Assembly (NCBI GenBank): GCA_003856375.1
Contig: CP034120.1
Coordinates: 248,001 to 312,000, forward strand
Length of the DNA: 64,000 bases
Direction: 5' to 3'
Source: Glaciecola amylolytica
GTDB lineage: Bacteria; Bacteroidota; Bacteroidia; Flavobacteriales_D; Crocinitomicaceae
In this document: positions 25,987-34,253 of the stretch, piece after piece
How the letters are laid out: each line of letters begins with the position of its first letter
How positions within the stretch are numbered: position 1 is the stretch's first letter
Position numbers and translations under genes: made by a program
The notes under the pieces: model-generated
The model's database searches: none
What the model was told of the DNA's origin: nothing
The model's input: only the letters and a program-made list of their open reading frames with translations

Positions 25987-27321
25987 TCAGGGTTTTGTTA
26001 AATGCTGTTTGAAGATGTAGTGCATACTCAGATCCAGATAGTCTTTGTAAATGTAATAGATGAAATCTTCGCGAATTTGAATGTGTTCAGGATAAATGTG
26101 TTTTTTGATCTGAACTTCATTTTCTGCTTTTCCGGTTGTCAGATTTACTTTCTTTAAATAGGTAATTCCATCACTCTCGAAACGGGCATAAACCTGTGTT
26201 TTTTCAATGTTCGGAATAAGCTCATTTTTCCAGCCTTTAAAGTACTGATATGAAATGGGGAAACTTCTGACGCGGAGCCCGGATTTGGTGAAAACAATGG
26301 CAGAATCGTTGACGTGATCAAAAATAAACAGAGAGTCATTGAGCTCGAATAAAGGAGCGTATAATGGCTTGAAGACCACGAAATTGTAGAATTGTTGCGT
26401 GTTCCATCTTTCCCGTTCTTTTTTCAATTCATCGTTTCGGTTGGAAACCTTGTCGGAAAAGTAATTGTCTCTTAGAATCTCGCTGACGGTTTGCTTATTG
26501 TCTTTTTGATAATCTTTTAACTGCCGGCTTTTTTGACGGTCCTGACACACGTACAGGATTTTGGTTTTTTTTGTCTTTTTGGTGATCAGACGATAATCCA
26601 GATATTGATTCTGGTACAAATACGACCGGATAATAATGGAAGTATCATCAGAATAGGAACAGTTGTCCAATAACCCGATAGCTTTGCAATATGGCAGGGG
26701 AGAGAAAATTCCTACTGATTGCCCGACCACAGAAGTTTCATAAATACTGTCTTTGTAAACCAGATGAACTCTCCCGCCGCAATCCTGACGCAGTTGTTTT
26801 GGATGTTTTCGGATGGTTGTTTCATAGATTTTGTCCCCCATCGGATTCAGATGTCTCAGAAAGTAACGGTGTTCATCGCTGCAGCAAAGCAGCATGTTTC
26901 CGTCCGGTTGAATTTTAAAATCCAACACATTGGCTTGTTTTCTCGGATATACCCAGAAGATATTGTTTGCTTTGATGGTAACCTCTTCCAGTTGCGTTTC
27001 TTTTGATGTCATGACGACAGAAACCATCAACGTATCTTTCCATTTTTCCGGAAAAAGAAGAATGTCTTCGAATTCATTGTATAATCCGCTTTTCACGGTA
27101 ATATGTGCTGGGAAATTCTGATTCCTCAAAACAAAAATACCATTGGAGTTGGTTCGCGCATTGTGAATGTCAATCTGAACGGAAGCGTTTTTAACTGGAG
27201 CCCCTAATTCATTGACTACCTTTCCCTTGATGATAATCTCCGATTGAGACCAGCACAGACCGCTGCACAGAGCGGTAACCGTCAGAAGAAAAAGAGCTTT
27301 GTTTTTTATGAACAGAAACAT
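25987..27321 (-). CDS. secreted CarboxypepD-regulatory-like protein, tandem paralog 3
   Basis: 444 residues. Signal peptide about 1-25 (ends CWSQ), CarboxypepD-regulatory-like beta-sandwich about 27-105, a short ELEEVTIKA stretch recalling the region before a TonB plug, then about 320 residues that replace the plug and barrel. This C-terminal part holds FWVYPRKQANVLDF, KHPKQLRQDC, HLVYKDSIYETS and ELNDSLFIFDHVNDSA, a strand-rich pattern that could be a beta-propeller. Clearly homologous to the two upstream genes; function is unknown. It is the last of the three before the helicase gene 58 bp on. Confidence 0.75.
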   Translation of the reverse strand: MFLFIKNKALFLLTVTALCSGLCWSQSEIIIKGKVVNELGAPVKNASVQIDIHNARTNSNGIFVLRNQNFPAHITVKSGLYNEFEDILLFPEKWKDTLMVSVVMTSKETQLEEVTIKANNIFWVYPRKQANVLDFKIQPDGNMLLCCSDEHRYFLRHLNPMGDKIYETTIRKHPKQLRQDCGGRVHLVYKDSIYETSVVGQSVGIFSPLPYCKAIGLLDNCSYSDDTSIIIRSYLYQNQYLDYRLITKKTKKTKILYVCQDRQKSRQLKDYQKDNKQTVSEILRDNYFSDKVSNRNDELKKERERWNTQQFYNFVVFKPLYAPLFELNDSLFIFDHVNDSAIVFTKSGLRVRSFPISYQYFKGWKNELIPNIEKTQVYARFESDGITYLKKVNLTTGKAENEVQIKKHIYPEHIQIREDFIYYIYKDYLDLSMHYIFKQHLTKP

Positions 27322-27374
27322 AGGGTTATATAATGAGTCGAAAGTTACTTAAAAAATGGAATTCTAACAATGAT

Positions 27375-28691
27375 TTACCTCAGTTCTTGTTTAAAGAGGT
27401 AATGCATGCTTCGGTCGAGGTAATCATCGTAGATATAATAGATAAAATCATCACGAATTTGAAGATGTTTCGGGAAGATATGCTGTTCCAACTGAATTTT
27501 ATGTTCTATTTTTCCATTTTTCGGATTGATTTCACGCAGTGTCGTAAGCCCGTCGATTTCGTAGCGTGCATAGATTTTGGTTTTTTCCAGGTTTGTAACC
27601 AATTCACTTTTCCAACCCATGTAGTGGTGATACAGGATCGGGAAAGCCCTTACACGAACACCGGCTTTAGTAAAAACAACAGCAGAATCATTTAAATGAT
27701 CAAAAATGATGAGTGAATCATTTAATTCAAATAAGGGAATGTAAACCGGTGTTGCTAAAACAAGCTCAAAAAACTGTTTATTATTCCATTTTATACGTGC
27801 GTCTTTCAGTTCTTCTACGGTTAAGCTATGGAATAGCTGCTCTCCCGAGATGTTGTTGTCCTGCGAAAATTCACGGAACTCCCTGTTTCGTTTGCGGCTT
27901 TCGCCAACATACATTACCTGCTTTTTTTGCGTTTGAATGTTATATTTGACGAATTCAATGCGTTGATCCAGCTCGGAATAATTGTATTTTACCAGCGTTT
28001 TTTCGTCTTTATAAACACAGGATTTCAGGAGGTTGTAAGCAAATATCTTTGATGCTGATCTGAGTTGAAAAGCTCCTAAAGAATTACTGATGATAGAAGT
28101 CTCGTAAATACTGTCTGAGTAAACGAGGTGAATTCGTTCCATGCAATCACGGAATAATTGCTTTGGGTGTCTGGGAATGGGAGTTTCATACATTTTTTCT
28201 CCCTGGGCATTCAAACCACGCATGAAGTATGTTTTCTCGTCGCTGCAACATAGGATGATTCCATCATCGGGTTGTAAAATAAAATCCAGCACATTGGCTT
28301 GTTTTCTGGGATATACCCAAACCAGTTGCTTGTTTGTGACGGTCACTTCTTCCAGTTCTGTTTCTTTTCCTGTCATGATCACAAAAACTTCAAGAGTATC
28401 TCTCCATTTTTGAGGAAAAAGAATCATATCAACATATTCTGAAAACAAGGGATGCTTTACTGTGAGTTGTACAGGAAATGTACTGTTCTTAAGAATGAAA
28501 ATACCATTGGAGTTTGTACGCCCGTCTGCACTTCCCAATTTTACAGTAGCATTTTTAATAGGAGCTCCCAGTTCTGAAACAACCTTTCCTTTCACAGTTA
28601 CTTCCGCCTGAGACCAAGTGGCATTACTTCCGCTCATCCATGAGGTGAAGAAGAATAAAAGTAAGATTGTAATAAGGTAATTTTGTTTCAT
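27375..28691 (-). CDS. secreted CarboxypepD-regulatory-like protein, tandem paralog 2
   Basis: 438 residues with the same architecture as its neighbours: signal peptide about 1-28, CarboxypepD-like domain about 30-107, and a propeller-like C-terminal region with LVWVYPRKQANVLDF, RHPKQLFRDC, HLVYSDSIYETS and ELNDSLIIFDHLNDSA. It is close to paralog 3, with near-identical motif blocks, and less close to paralog 1. It starts 20 bp after paralog 1 and ends 53 bp before paralog 3, so all three form an operon. Likely periplasmic or outer-membrane-associated; function unknown. Confidence 0.75.
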   Translation of the reverse strand: MKQNYLITILLLFFFTSWMSGSNATWSQAEVTVKGKVVSELGAPIKNATVKLGSADGRTNSNGIFILKNSTFPVQLTVKHPLFSEYVDMILFPQKWRDTLEVFVIMTGKETELEEVTVTNKQLVWVYPRKQANVLDFILQPDDGIILCCSDEKTYFMRGLNAQGEKMYETPIPRHPKQLFRDCMERIHLVYSDSIYETSIISNSLGAFQLRSASKIFAYNLLKSCVYKDEKTLVKYNYSELDQRIEFVKYNIQTQKKQVMYVGESRKRNREFREFSQDNNISGEQLFHSLTVEELKDARIKWNNKQFFELVLATPVYIPLFELNDSLIIFDHLNDSAVVFTKAGVRVRAFPILYHHYMGWKSELVTNLEKTKIYARYEIDGLTTLREINPKNGKIEHKIQLEQHIFPKHLQIRDDFIYYIYDDYLDRSMHYLFKQELR

Positions 28692-28711
28692 AGTGCGTTA
28701 TTTGAGCATAA

Positions 28712-30040
28712 CTAATTGTTCCTTAGGACCTGTTTATACAGGTAATGAATGCTGTTGTCCAGGTAATGTTTGTACAAGTAGAAAGCGTAATTACCCCGAA
28801 TCTGGATTCTCATCGGGTAGATGTGCTTTTCAAGAAGGGTTGTGTTCATGATTTTTCCGGTAGAAGGATTGATTTCACGCAGTGTTACCAACCCGTCAAT
28901 CTCATATTTTGCATAGATCTTTGTCTTTTCTTCGTTGATGATCAGTTCGTTTTTCCAGTTTTCAAAATAATGATAACTGATTTGAAAAGACCGGATCAAA
29001 TGTCCATTCAAATTAAAAACCAGTGCACTATCTGTGAGATGATCAAAAATGACGACGGAATCATTGATTTCAAAGATCGGAGTATACAATTCCTTTGAAA
29101 GAATTTGCCTGTAAAATTGCTGATTCTGCCATTTTTGCCTGTCTGTTACACTACTTGGCAGACGATTTCCATAGATGTAGTTCGGATTGTAAAGCGGAAC
29201 CGGAATGTCATTTGCTTTGGCATAATCGTCCAGGGCGCTCATTTGTTTTCTGTCGGTGGTGATATAAAGCAACTCGGGGCTCTTAGTGCTGCGGTCAATT
29301 TTTGTGTATTCTACCAGTTTATTATGTGGTCCCAATCTTTTTACAATGAAATTGTTTTCGCTGGAAATAACACAGGGACTTAAAATATCCATCGCCTGAA
29401 TGTAAGGGTAGCCCGCCACCAGACTTATGGATTTCCCCCAAAATTTAAATTCGAAAACACTATCGGTATAGACCAAATGAGTTCCAGCGGTGCAATCTTC
29501 AAACAGTTTCTGCGGATTTTTTTTGATCTGAAGGTCTGTGATTTTCTTGCTGAGAGAATCCAGTCTTCTTAAAAAGTATTTGTGATCTTCCTGGCAAAGC
29601 AATAGAATTTCGTCATCCATTAAAACAAAATCAATAATATGCGTATTTGGTTTCTGATAAGCCCAGATAACGCGGGAAGAGTTAATAGTGACTTCTTCTA
29701 ATTCGGTTGTTTTGTTTTCCAGTGTTACATCCAGAAAAATAGTGTCTTGTTGATTGATCGGTGTACGCACAAATCCAATATATTCTTTGTAAAGATTATG
29801 TTTAATGGATAATTGGGCGGGAAATTTAGCCAGTTTAAATGCAAAGTGCCCCTTCGAATTTGTTTTTCCGTTTTGTTGTCCGAGTCTGACTTCGGCGCCA
29901 ACCACTTTTTGATTTTGATCGTTTGAAACAGTACCGATAACAACGATGTTCTGGGCGGTTGCAATGGAACCAAACAAAAGCATGAAAACCACCATCACAA
30001 TGGATTTCCGGAATCTATCTGATATGAATAAGTAGCTCAT
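28712..30040 (-). CDS. secreted CarboxypepD-regulatory-like protein, tandem paralog 1
   Basis: 442 residues, first gene of the three-paralog operon. Signal peptide about 1-29 (ends TAQ), CarboxypepD-like domain about 31-108, then the same C-terminal region with VIWAYQKPNTHIIDF in place of the WVYPRKQANVLDF block, followed by KNPQKLFEDC, HLVYTDSVFEF and EINDSVVIFDHLTDSA. It is the most divergent of the three, consistent with an older duplication. Predicted extracytoplasmic, with no catalytic residues apparent. An internal ATG at residue 16 is a possible start, but the longer form keeps the basic N-region. Confidence 0.72.
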   Translation of the reverse strand: MSYLFISDRFRKSIVMVVFMLLFGSIATAQNIVVIGTVSNDQNQKVVGAEVRLGQQNGKTNSKGHFAFKLAKFPAQLSIKHNLYKEYIGFVRTPINQQDTIFLDVTLENKTTELEEVTINSSRVIWAYQKPNTHIIDFVLMDDEILLLCQEDHKYFLRRLDSLSKKITDLQIKKNPQKLFEDCTAGTHLVYTDSVFEFKFWGKSISLVAGYPYIQAMDILSPCVISSENNFIVKRLGPHNKLVEYTKIDRSTKSPELLYITTDRKQMSALDDYAKANDIPVPLYNPNYIYGNRLPSSVTDRQKWQNQQFYRQILSKELYTPIFEINDSVVIFDHLTDSALVFNLNGHLIRSFQISYHYFENWKNELIINEEKTKIYAKYEIDGLVTLREINPSTGKIMNTTLLEKHIYPMRIQIRGNYAFYLYKHYLDNSIHYLYKQVLRNN

Positions 30041-30227
30041 AGTGAATTCAAGATAGACAAAAAAGAATTGAAAAATAAACCGATTGATTAAAGTGTGGGC
30101 TTGGTTGATTTTGGTGGAATTAGGAGGTGTTTTGCGGGCTGGCCGGGGGAGTGGGTTTGTGTTTGTGATTTTATTTTATTGATAATCAGATATTTGAATC
30201 TGTTTTTGTAATGTTTGACTTGAAGTC

Positions 30228-30252
30228 GGTTCGTAATATTGCGATATGGCAA
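30228..30252 (-). repeat. dispersed palindromic element, copy B
   Basis: Minus-strand copy of the element at 23567 and 62001, with one substitution (the 3' palindrome reads CGCAATATTACG). It lies about 90 bp beyond the stop of the Omp85-like gene. Confidence 0.78.
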
Positions 30253-30338
30253 TTTTGCGAATTGAGACAGGGAGTTGCTGGAAACCTTGAATGGTTTTTA
30301 ATGACGCCCCCGGAAATTTCAACCTTCGAAAATGCATT

Positions 30339-32054
30339 TTAAAAATAAGCCACATACCCGAAATGCACTTTCGAATCCCGAAACAAAATCGGATTTGAGA
30401 ACTGCTGCCCCAATGCATAAATCAAAGAAAAAATCCCGATGTTCGTTCCGAAACAAAGCCCGGCTCCAAAACCTTTCGGAGCGTCATGAATATAGCTTTG
30501 AAGATTCCGTTCATACCAGCTTTGATCGTAAAAAACAAACAAATACGAATTCTGATCCAGGATAAACCGTGGTTCGATCGTAAATGTTGCGCGATAAGTG
30601 CCGAGTAATTCATCCTCCATAAAACCGCGCTGGGAAAGATTTCCTCCGAAACGCAGAAGCTCATTTTGCTGAATGTTGTTGGTGTAAAACGTTTCGCTCA
30701 TGAGCCCGCCTTTGATTACAAAGCGCTTTCCGAGCGGTTGGTAGTACTCAATTTGCACTTTTCCTCCGTAGATCAGGTAATTGAAGGTTGTTGAATCCTT
30801 TTTGAGAGAGCGTTTCCCAACATTTCCTTCCAGATACCAGATAAATCCTTTTCGGGGATTGGGTAAATAATCAACCGTTTGATTTTTGAATGAGAGACCG
30901 TAAACATTGCTTTTGGTTGTACCGTATAAACTGGTGACAGTTGAACCCAGCAGGTTGGACTGCTGATTTTTGTAAAAACCTGTAAGCGTTTTTCCGCCCG
31001 AAACAAAATAAGTGACTCCGATGCTTGTTTTCAATTCCAGGAAAGTAGAATCGCGTTTGAAGAGCGAAAACTGACCATCCAGTCCGAAAGGAGTATTGAA
31101 CAGAAAAGGATAAGCTGCCTGAATTTTTAATTGTGGACTTCCCGGCTGGATTGAACGCCAGTTCAAATCGAAGAGTTCGCCGTGTTTAAACGCATTTTGA
31201 AGTTTCAAACGCAAATCTCCGGTCAATTGGTATTTCAATTTTATCGGATCCTGCTGAAGACCGATTGTTCCGTTAAAGAGCGAAACCGGTTTCGTTTCAA
31301 TGTAGAGATACAGATTTGCTCCTTCCGGAGTGAAGAGAATTTCTGCCGGTTTGATCTGTTTCACAAAAGTGAGTTGGGTGAGTCGCGTACCGATTAATTT
31401 CACCTGTTCCTGATTGTACCAATCGCCTTTTTCGATGTGAAGAAAATTCTCCAGGTATCTTTTTGCGAGTTTCACTTTGTTTCCGCTCACAATGATCTCA
31501 TTCCATTTTACCCGGGAATTGGGTTTGATGATTAACTCCGCAAAAAGCGCTTCTTTTTCGGTGCGCAGATCTTCGAATGAAATCCGGGCAAAAGGATAAC
31601 CCGCAATTTCGAATTGATGAAGAATGTTCTCCAGATTTTTTGAAATATCGAGCGGAGTAGGTGGCAGCGTTTCAATGGTTCGCGGACTGATCCCGATTTC
31701 TCTCAAAGCGCGCCGGCTTTCGTCGCTGATCGATAAATTGAGTTTCTTATAGCGTAAACCAAGAGTAAAGAATGCTTCACTGTTCAAACTGTCTATTCGT
31801 ACAATAGAATCTATCCCGAAACTTAAATAACCTTTTTTATAAGCCAAAAATTGAATCTCGGTAAGTTGTTTCTTGAGTGCGAAAGTATCCTGATAAGTAA
31901 AACTTTTTCGTTTGCTGATTTCTTTGAAATCCGGATCAGGAAAAGTGATTTTTTTTTGTGCGTGAAGAACCGGAAGGGCAAATAAGAACAGGTTGACCAA
32001 AAGGACAAGTCGCAGTTTTTGTTGAGAAAGCTTCACGAAATACTTCAATATCAA
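30339..32054 (-). CDS. Omp85/TamA-like outer-membrane barrel protein with POTRA domains
   Basis: 571 residues. Signal peptide about 1-33 (ends LHAQ), one or two POTRA-like domains (about 100-250, including a VKWNEIIVSGNKVKLAKRYLENFL segment described here only in part), and a C-terminal Omp85-type barrel (about 260-571) ending in HFGYVAYF with an aromatic last residue, as outer-membrane proteins require. It has the organisation of TamA or a short BamA relative, so it may insert or secrete other outer-membrane proteins. It is monocistronic on the minus strand. Family membership is probable; which Omp85 subclass is uncertain. Confidence 0.78.
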   Translation of the reverse strand: MILKYFVKLSQQKLRLVLLVNLFLFALPVLHAQKKITFPDPDFKEISKRKSFTYQDTFALKKQLTEIQFLAYKKGYLSFGIDSIVRIDSLNSEAFFTLGLRYKKLNLSISDESRRALREIGISPRTIETLPPTPLDISKNLENILHQFEIAGYPFARISFEDLRTEKEALFAELIIKPNSRVKWNEIIVSGNKVKLAKRYLENFLHIEKGDWYNQEQVKLIGTRLTQLTFVKQIKPAEILFTPEGANLYLYIETKPVSLFNGTIGLQQDPIKLKYQLTGDLRLKLQNAFKHGELFDLNWRSIQPGSPQLKIQAAYPFLFNTPFGLDGQFSLFKRDSTFLELKTSIGVTYFVSGGKTLTGFYKNQQSNLLGSTVTSLYGTTKSNVYGLSFKNQTVDYLPNPRKGFIWYLEGNVGKRSLKKDSTTFNYLIYGGKVQIEYYQPLGKRFVIKGGLMSETFYTNNIQQNELLRFGGNLSQRGFMEDELLGTYRATFTIEPRFILDQNSYLFVFYDQSWYERNLQSYIHDAPKGFGAGLCFGTNIGIFSLIYALGQQFSNPILFRDSKVHFGYVAYF

Positions 32055-32158
32055 TTATTTCCTTTGGTAATTATCAAGAATATTATTTATATATAACGAT
32101 GAAAGTAGTAAGTTTGTATAGAAGTTACAATTTAGTATTCACTGTTAAACAACCGGTC

Positions 32159-32296
32159 ATGAAAAAAATACTCGGAATTCTTGCCATTGCTTTGTTCATT
32201 GCACTTGCCGGCACATCTTGCAAAACAAAGGCACATTGTGATGCTTACGGTTCTATGTCAGACACGAATAAAAACACAGAGACAAATAATCGTTAA
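32159..32296 (+). CDS. small HCDAYGS lipoprotein A (45 aa)
   Basis: 45 residues from ATG 32159 (the longer frame to 32099 lacks a lipoprotein signal at its start). Signal sequence with a lipobox ending LAGTSC, so the mature lipoprotein is about 25 residues, including KAHCDAYGSMSDT and an Asn/Thr-rich tail. A second gene of equal length and with the same HCDAYGS core lies 222 bp on. No family name is known to me; CxAYG-type short lipoproteins occur in Bacteroidota without a known role. Confidence 0.65.
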   Translation: MKKILGILAIALFIALAGTSCKTKAHCDAYGSMSDTNKNTETNNR

Positions 32297-32518
32297 TCCG
32301 GCAACGGTATATTTTCAATCTTGCGTAGAGGTAAACCACTGGTTTATCTGAGGGTTTTGTTTTAAATGTTAAAAAAAGATTCTCATTTTCGATTAAATCA
32401 CATTTAATCAACAGGATAAAAAACGAAATGTGAATAATATTTTGTGCCATATTTCGTTAAAAGTGATAGATTTGTACCCAAGACAACAACTAGTAAACTA
32501 AAAACAAAGCGGATAACT

Positions 32519-32656
32519 ATGAAGAAATTTTTTGCCTACGCAGCAATGGCTGCTCTTTTAGCTGTGGTTATAGCATCTTGCGGATCATCCAGAGGACATT
32601 GTGATGCATACGGAAGTGTTGATAACACTGAAAATGCCGATTTAGCATCTAAATAA
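32519..32656 (+). CDS. small HCDAYGS lipoprotein B (45 aa)
   Basis: 45 residues from ATG 32519; the longer frame to 32444 is less likely because the lipobox signal starts here. Lipobox VIASC, then GSSRGHCDAYGSVDNTENADLASK in short blocks. The HCDAYGS motif matches the preceding gene exactly while the signal peptides and tails differ, which points to selection on that core. Probably an outer- or inner-membrane lipoprotein. It converges with lptB and may share a terminator hairpin near 32670-32695. Confidence 0.65.
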   Translation: MKKFFAYAAMAALLAVVIASCGSSRGHCDAYGSVDNTENADLASK

Positions 32657-32701
32657 ACCAAACAAACCAAAAGTCTCTTCCCACGGAGGCTTTTTTTATG
32701 C

Positions 32702-33436
32702 CTAATGGTTTTTCTTGCGTAGAATGAAATTCTGACCCAGGTATACTTTACGAACTTGTTCATCCGAAGCTAATTCTTCCGCTGTTCCGGATTTCAAAAT
32801 ACTTCCCTCAAACAATAAATAAGCACGGTCGGTAATCGATAAGGTTTCCTGAACGTTGTGATCCGTTATCAGGATTCCGATATTGCGTTTGCGCAGATCC
32901 GAAACAATGCTTTGAATATCTTCTACTGCAATCGGGTCAACTCCGGCAAATGGTTCATCCAAAAGAACAAACTTCGGATTTGTAGCCAAAGCACGTGCAA
33001 TCTCAGTTCTCCTTTTTTCTCCTCCGGAAAGCCGGTTTCCTAAGTTTTTGCGAACTTTCGTTAAGCTGAATTCTTCCAGCAGCTGCTCCATCTTTTCTTT
33101 TCGCTCGATTTTATTCAAATCAGAAAGCTCCAGAATGGATAGAATATTGTCTTCTACACTGAGTTTTCTGAAAACCGAAACTTCCTGTGGAAGATACCCG
33201 ATTCCCAATTGAGAACGTTTGTACATCGGATAATGCGTGATTTCCAGATCGTCCAGAAATACATGTCCTTCGTCCGGCTTAACCAAACCAACCATCATGT
33301 AGAAAGATGTGGTTTTTCCTGCTCCGTTCGGACCAAGCAAACCGACAATTTCTCCCTGGTTTACCTCAATGGTAACACCTTTTACAACATTTCGACCTTT
33401 ATAGGTCTTTTTGATATCGTGCGTATGTAGCTTCAC
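32702..33436 (-). CDS. lptB: LPS export ABC transporter ATPase LptB
   Basis: 244-residue ATPase of the LptB2FG complex that extracts lipopolysaccharide from the inner membrane. Walker [10 protein letters not shown] (35-43), signature [15 protein letters not shown], Walker [14 protein letters not shown], and the LptB-specific [14 protein letters not shown]. These identify it as LptB rather than a generic ABC ATPase. The start is GTG at 33436, with a -7 box 4 bp upstream, so the mRNA may be nearly leaderless. It is not next to lptC or lptA genes here; partners must be elsewhere. Confidence 0.95.
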   Translation of the reverse strand: MKLHTHDIKKTYKGRNVVKGVTIEVNQGEIVGLLGPNGAGKTTSFYMMVGLVKPDEGHVFLDDLEITHYPMYKRSQLGIGYLPQEVSVFRKLSVEDNILSILELSDLNKIERKEKMEQLLEEFSLTKVRKNLGNRLSGGEKRRTEIARALATNPKFVLLDEPFAGVDPIAVEDIQSIVSDLRKRNIGILITDHNVQETLSITDRAYLLFEGSILKSGTAEELASDEQVRKVYLGQNFILRKKNH

Positions 33437-33440
33437 CCTG

Positions 33441-33448
33441 CGAAAATA
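33441..33448 (-). promoter_or_regulatory. -7 box abutting the lptB start
   Basis: On the minus strand TATTTTCG, 4 bp before the GTG start, a near match to TAnnTTTG. Confidence 0.4.
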
Positions 33449-33469
33449 CGATATTTTTTAGAGCATGAA

Positions 33470-34237
33470 TTACTTTGCATCAATGCCCTTTTCGAGTTCC
33501 TTTATTTTTGCAATAGATTGACGGATCCAGAAACTATGATTTCGCTTTTCTTTATGGGTCATGTTTTTTGACTCGTCAATAGCTGTGCTCAAAAGCTGAC
33601 TTGCCTCTTCAATTCGGTTTTGATTTTCCAGAAAACAGGCATAAACATATTTTCCCTCAAAATCTCCGTACCGTCTATCGAACTTTTTGTATTCTGTTTC
33701 GGCTTCTTTGTTCTTTCCCATTTGCTCTAATGATTTCGCATAGGATAAATGAGCTTGCGAACGGGTGAAATCCGAATGATTATATACGAGATCAGCCAAC
33801 TCACACACTTTTTCATAGTTACTGAGTGCATAATATGAAGACATCAGGGCGGTAATTAACTCCGGAGAATTTGAAAAAAGCCCTTGACGGTTTTGCTCAT
33901 ATAAAACAAGTGCTTCCTCATCTCTGCCTAACGCTTGATAACAGTCTGCCAATAGCATTCTGTTTTTAAAGGTGTCAGAGAATTTTAAATTGCGTTCCAG
34001 TTGTTTCACATTACCATGAGGACGAATGATTGTATTCACATTTGTTGTTGCTGAACTCAGTTTGTCCTTGGTAAAGACAACGGTAAAAAGATAGATCAGA
34101 CTACCAATGAATGGAAGGAAAATAATAAGCCATAACCATTGATTTGAATGACCTTTGCGCATACAATGAAATACGCAAAATCCTTGAAGTATTAAGGATA
34201 CAAAATAATTGGAATAAAGAAGGTGGATTAAATTCAC
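33470..34237 (-). CDS. membrane-anchored TPR-repeat protein
   Basis: About 255 residues. The open frame runs to 34384 and would overlap the upstream DUF5686 gene by 130 bp; a GTG at 34237, 17 bp after that gene's stop, gives a cleaner start and is chosen. N-terminal hydrophobic segments (including WLWLIIFLPFIGSLIYLF, a PLDc_N-like pair) anchor it in the membrane. The rest forms several TPR-type helices (residues about 85-250), with repeated motifs such as ADCYQALGRDEEALVLYEQ. Likely a scaffold for protein-protein interaction; no catalytic site. Co-transcribed with the DUF5686 gene. Confidence 0.72.
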   Translation of the reverse strand: MNLIHLLYSNYFVSLILQGFCVFHCMRKGHSNQWLWLIIFLPFIGSLIYLFTVVFTKDKLSSATTNVNTIIRPHGNVKQLERNLKFSDTFKNRMLLADCYQALGRDEEALVLYEQNRQGLFSNSPELITALMSSYYALSNYEKVCELADLVYNHSDFTRSQAHLSYAKSLEQMGKNKEAETEYKKFDRRYGDFEGKYVYACFLENQNRIEEASQLLSTAIDESKNMTHKEKRNHSFWIRQSIAKIKELEKGIDAK

Positions 34238-34253
34238 GACTAGAAAAAACAAA

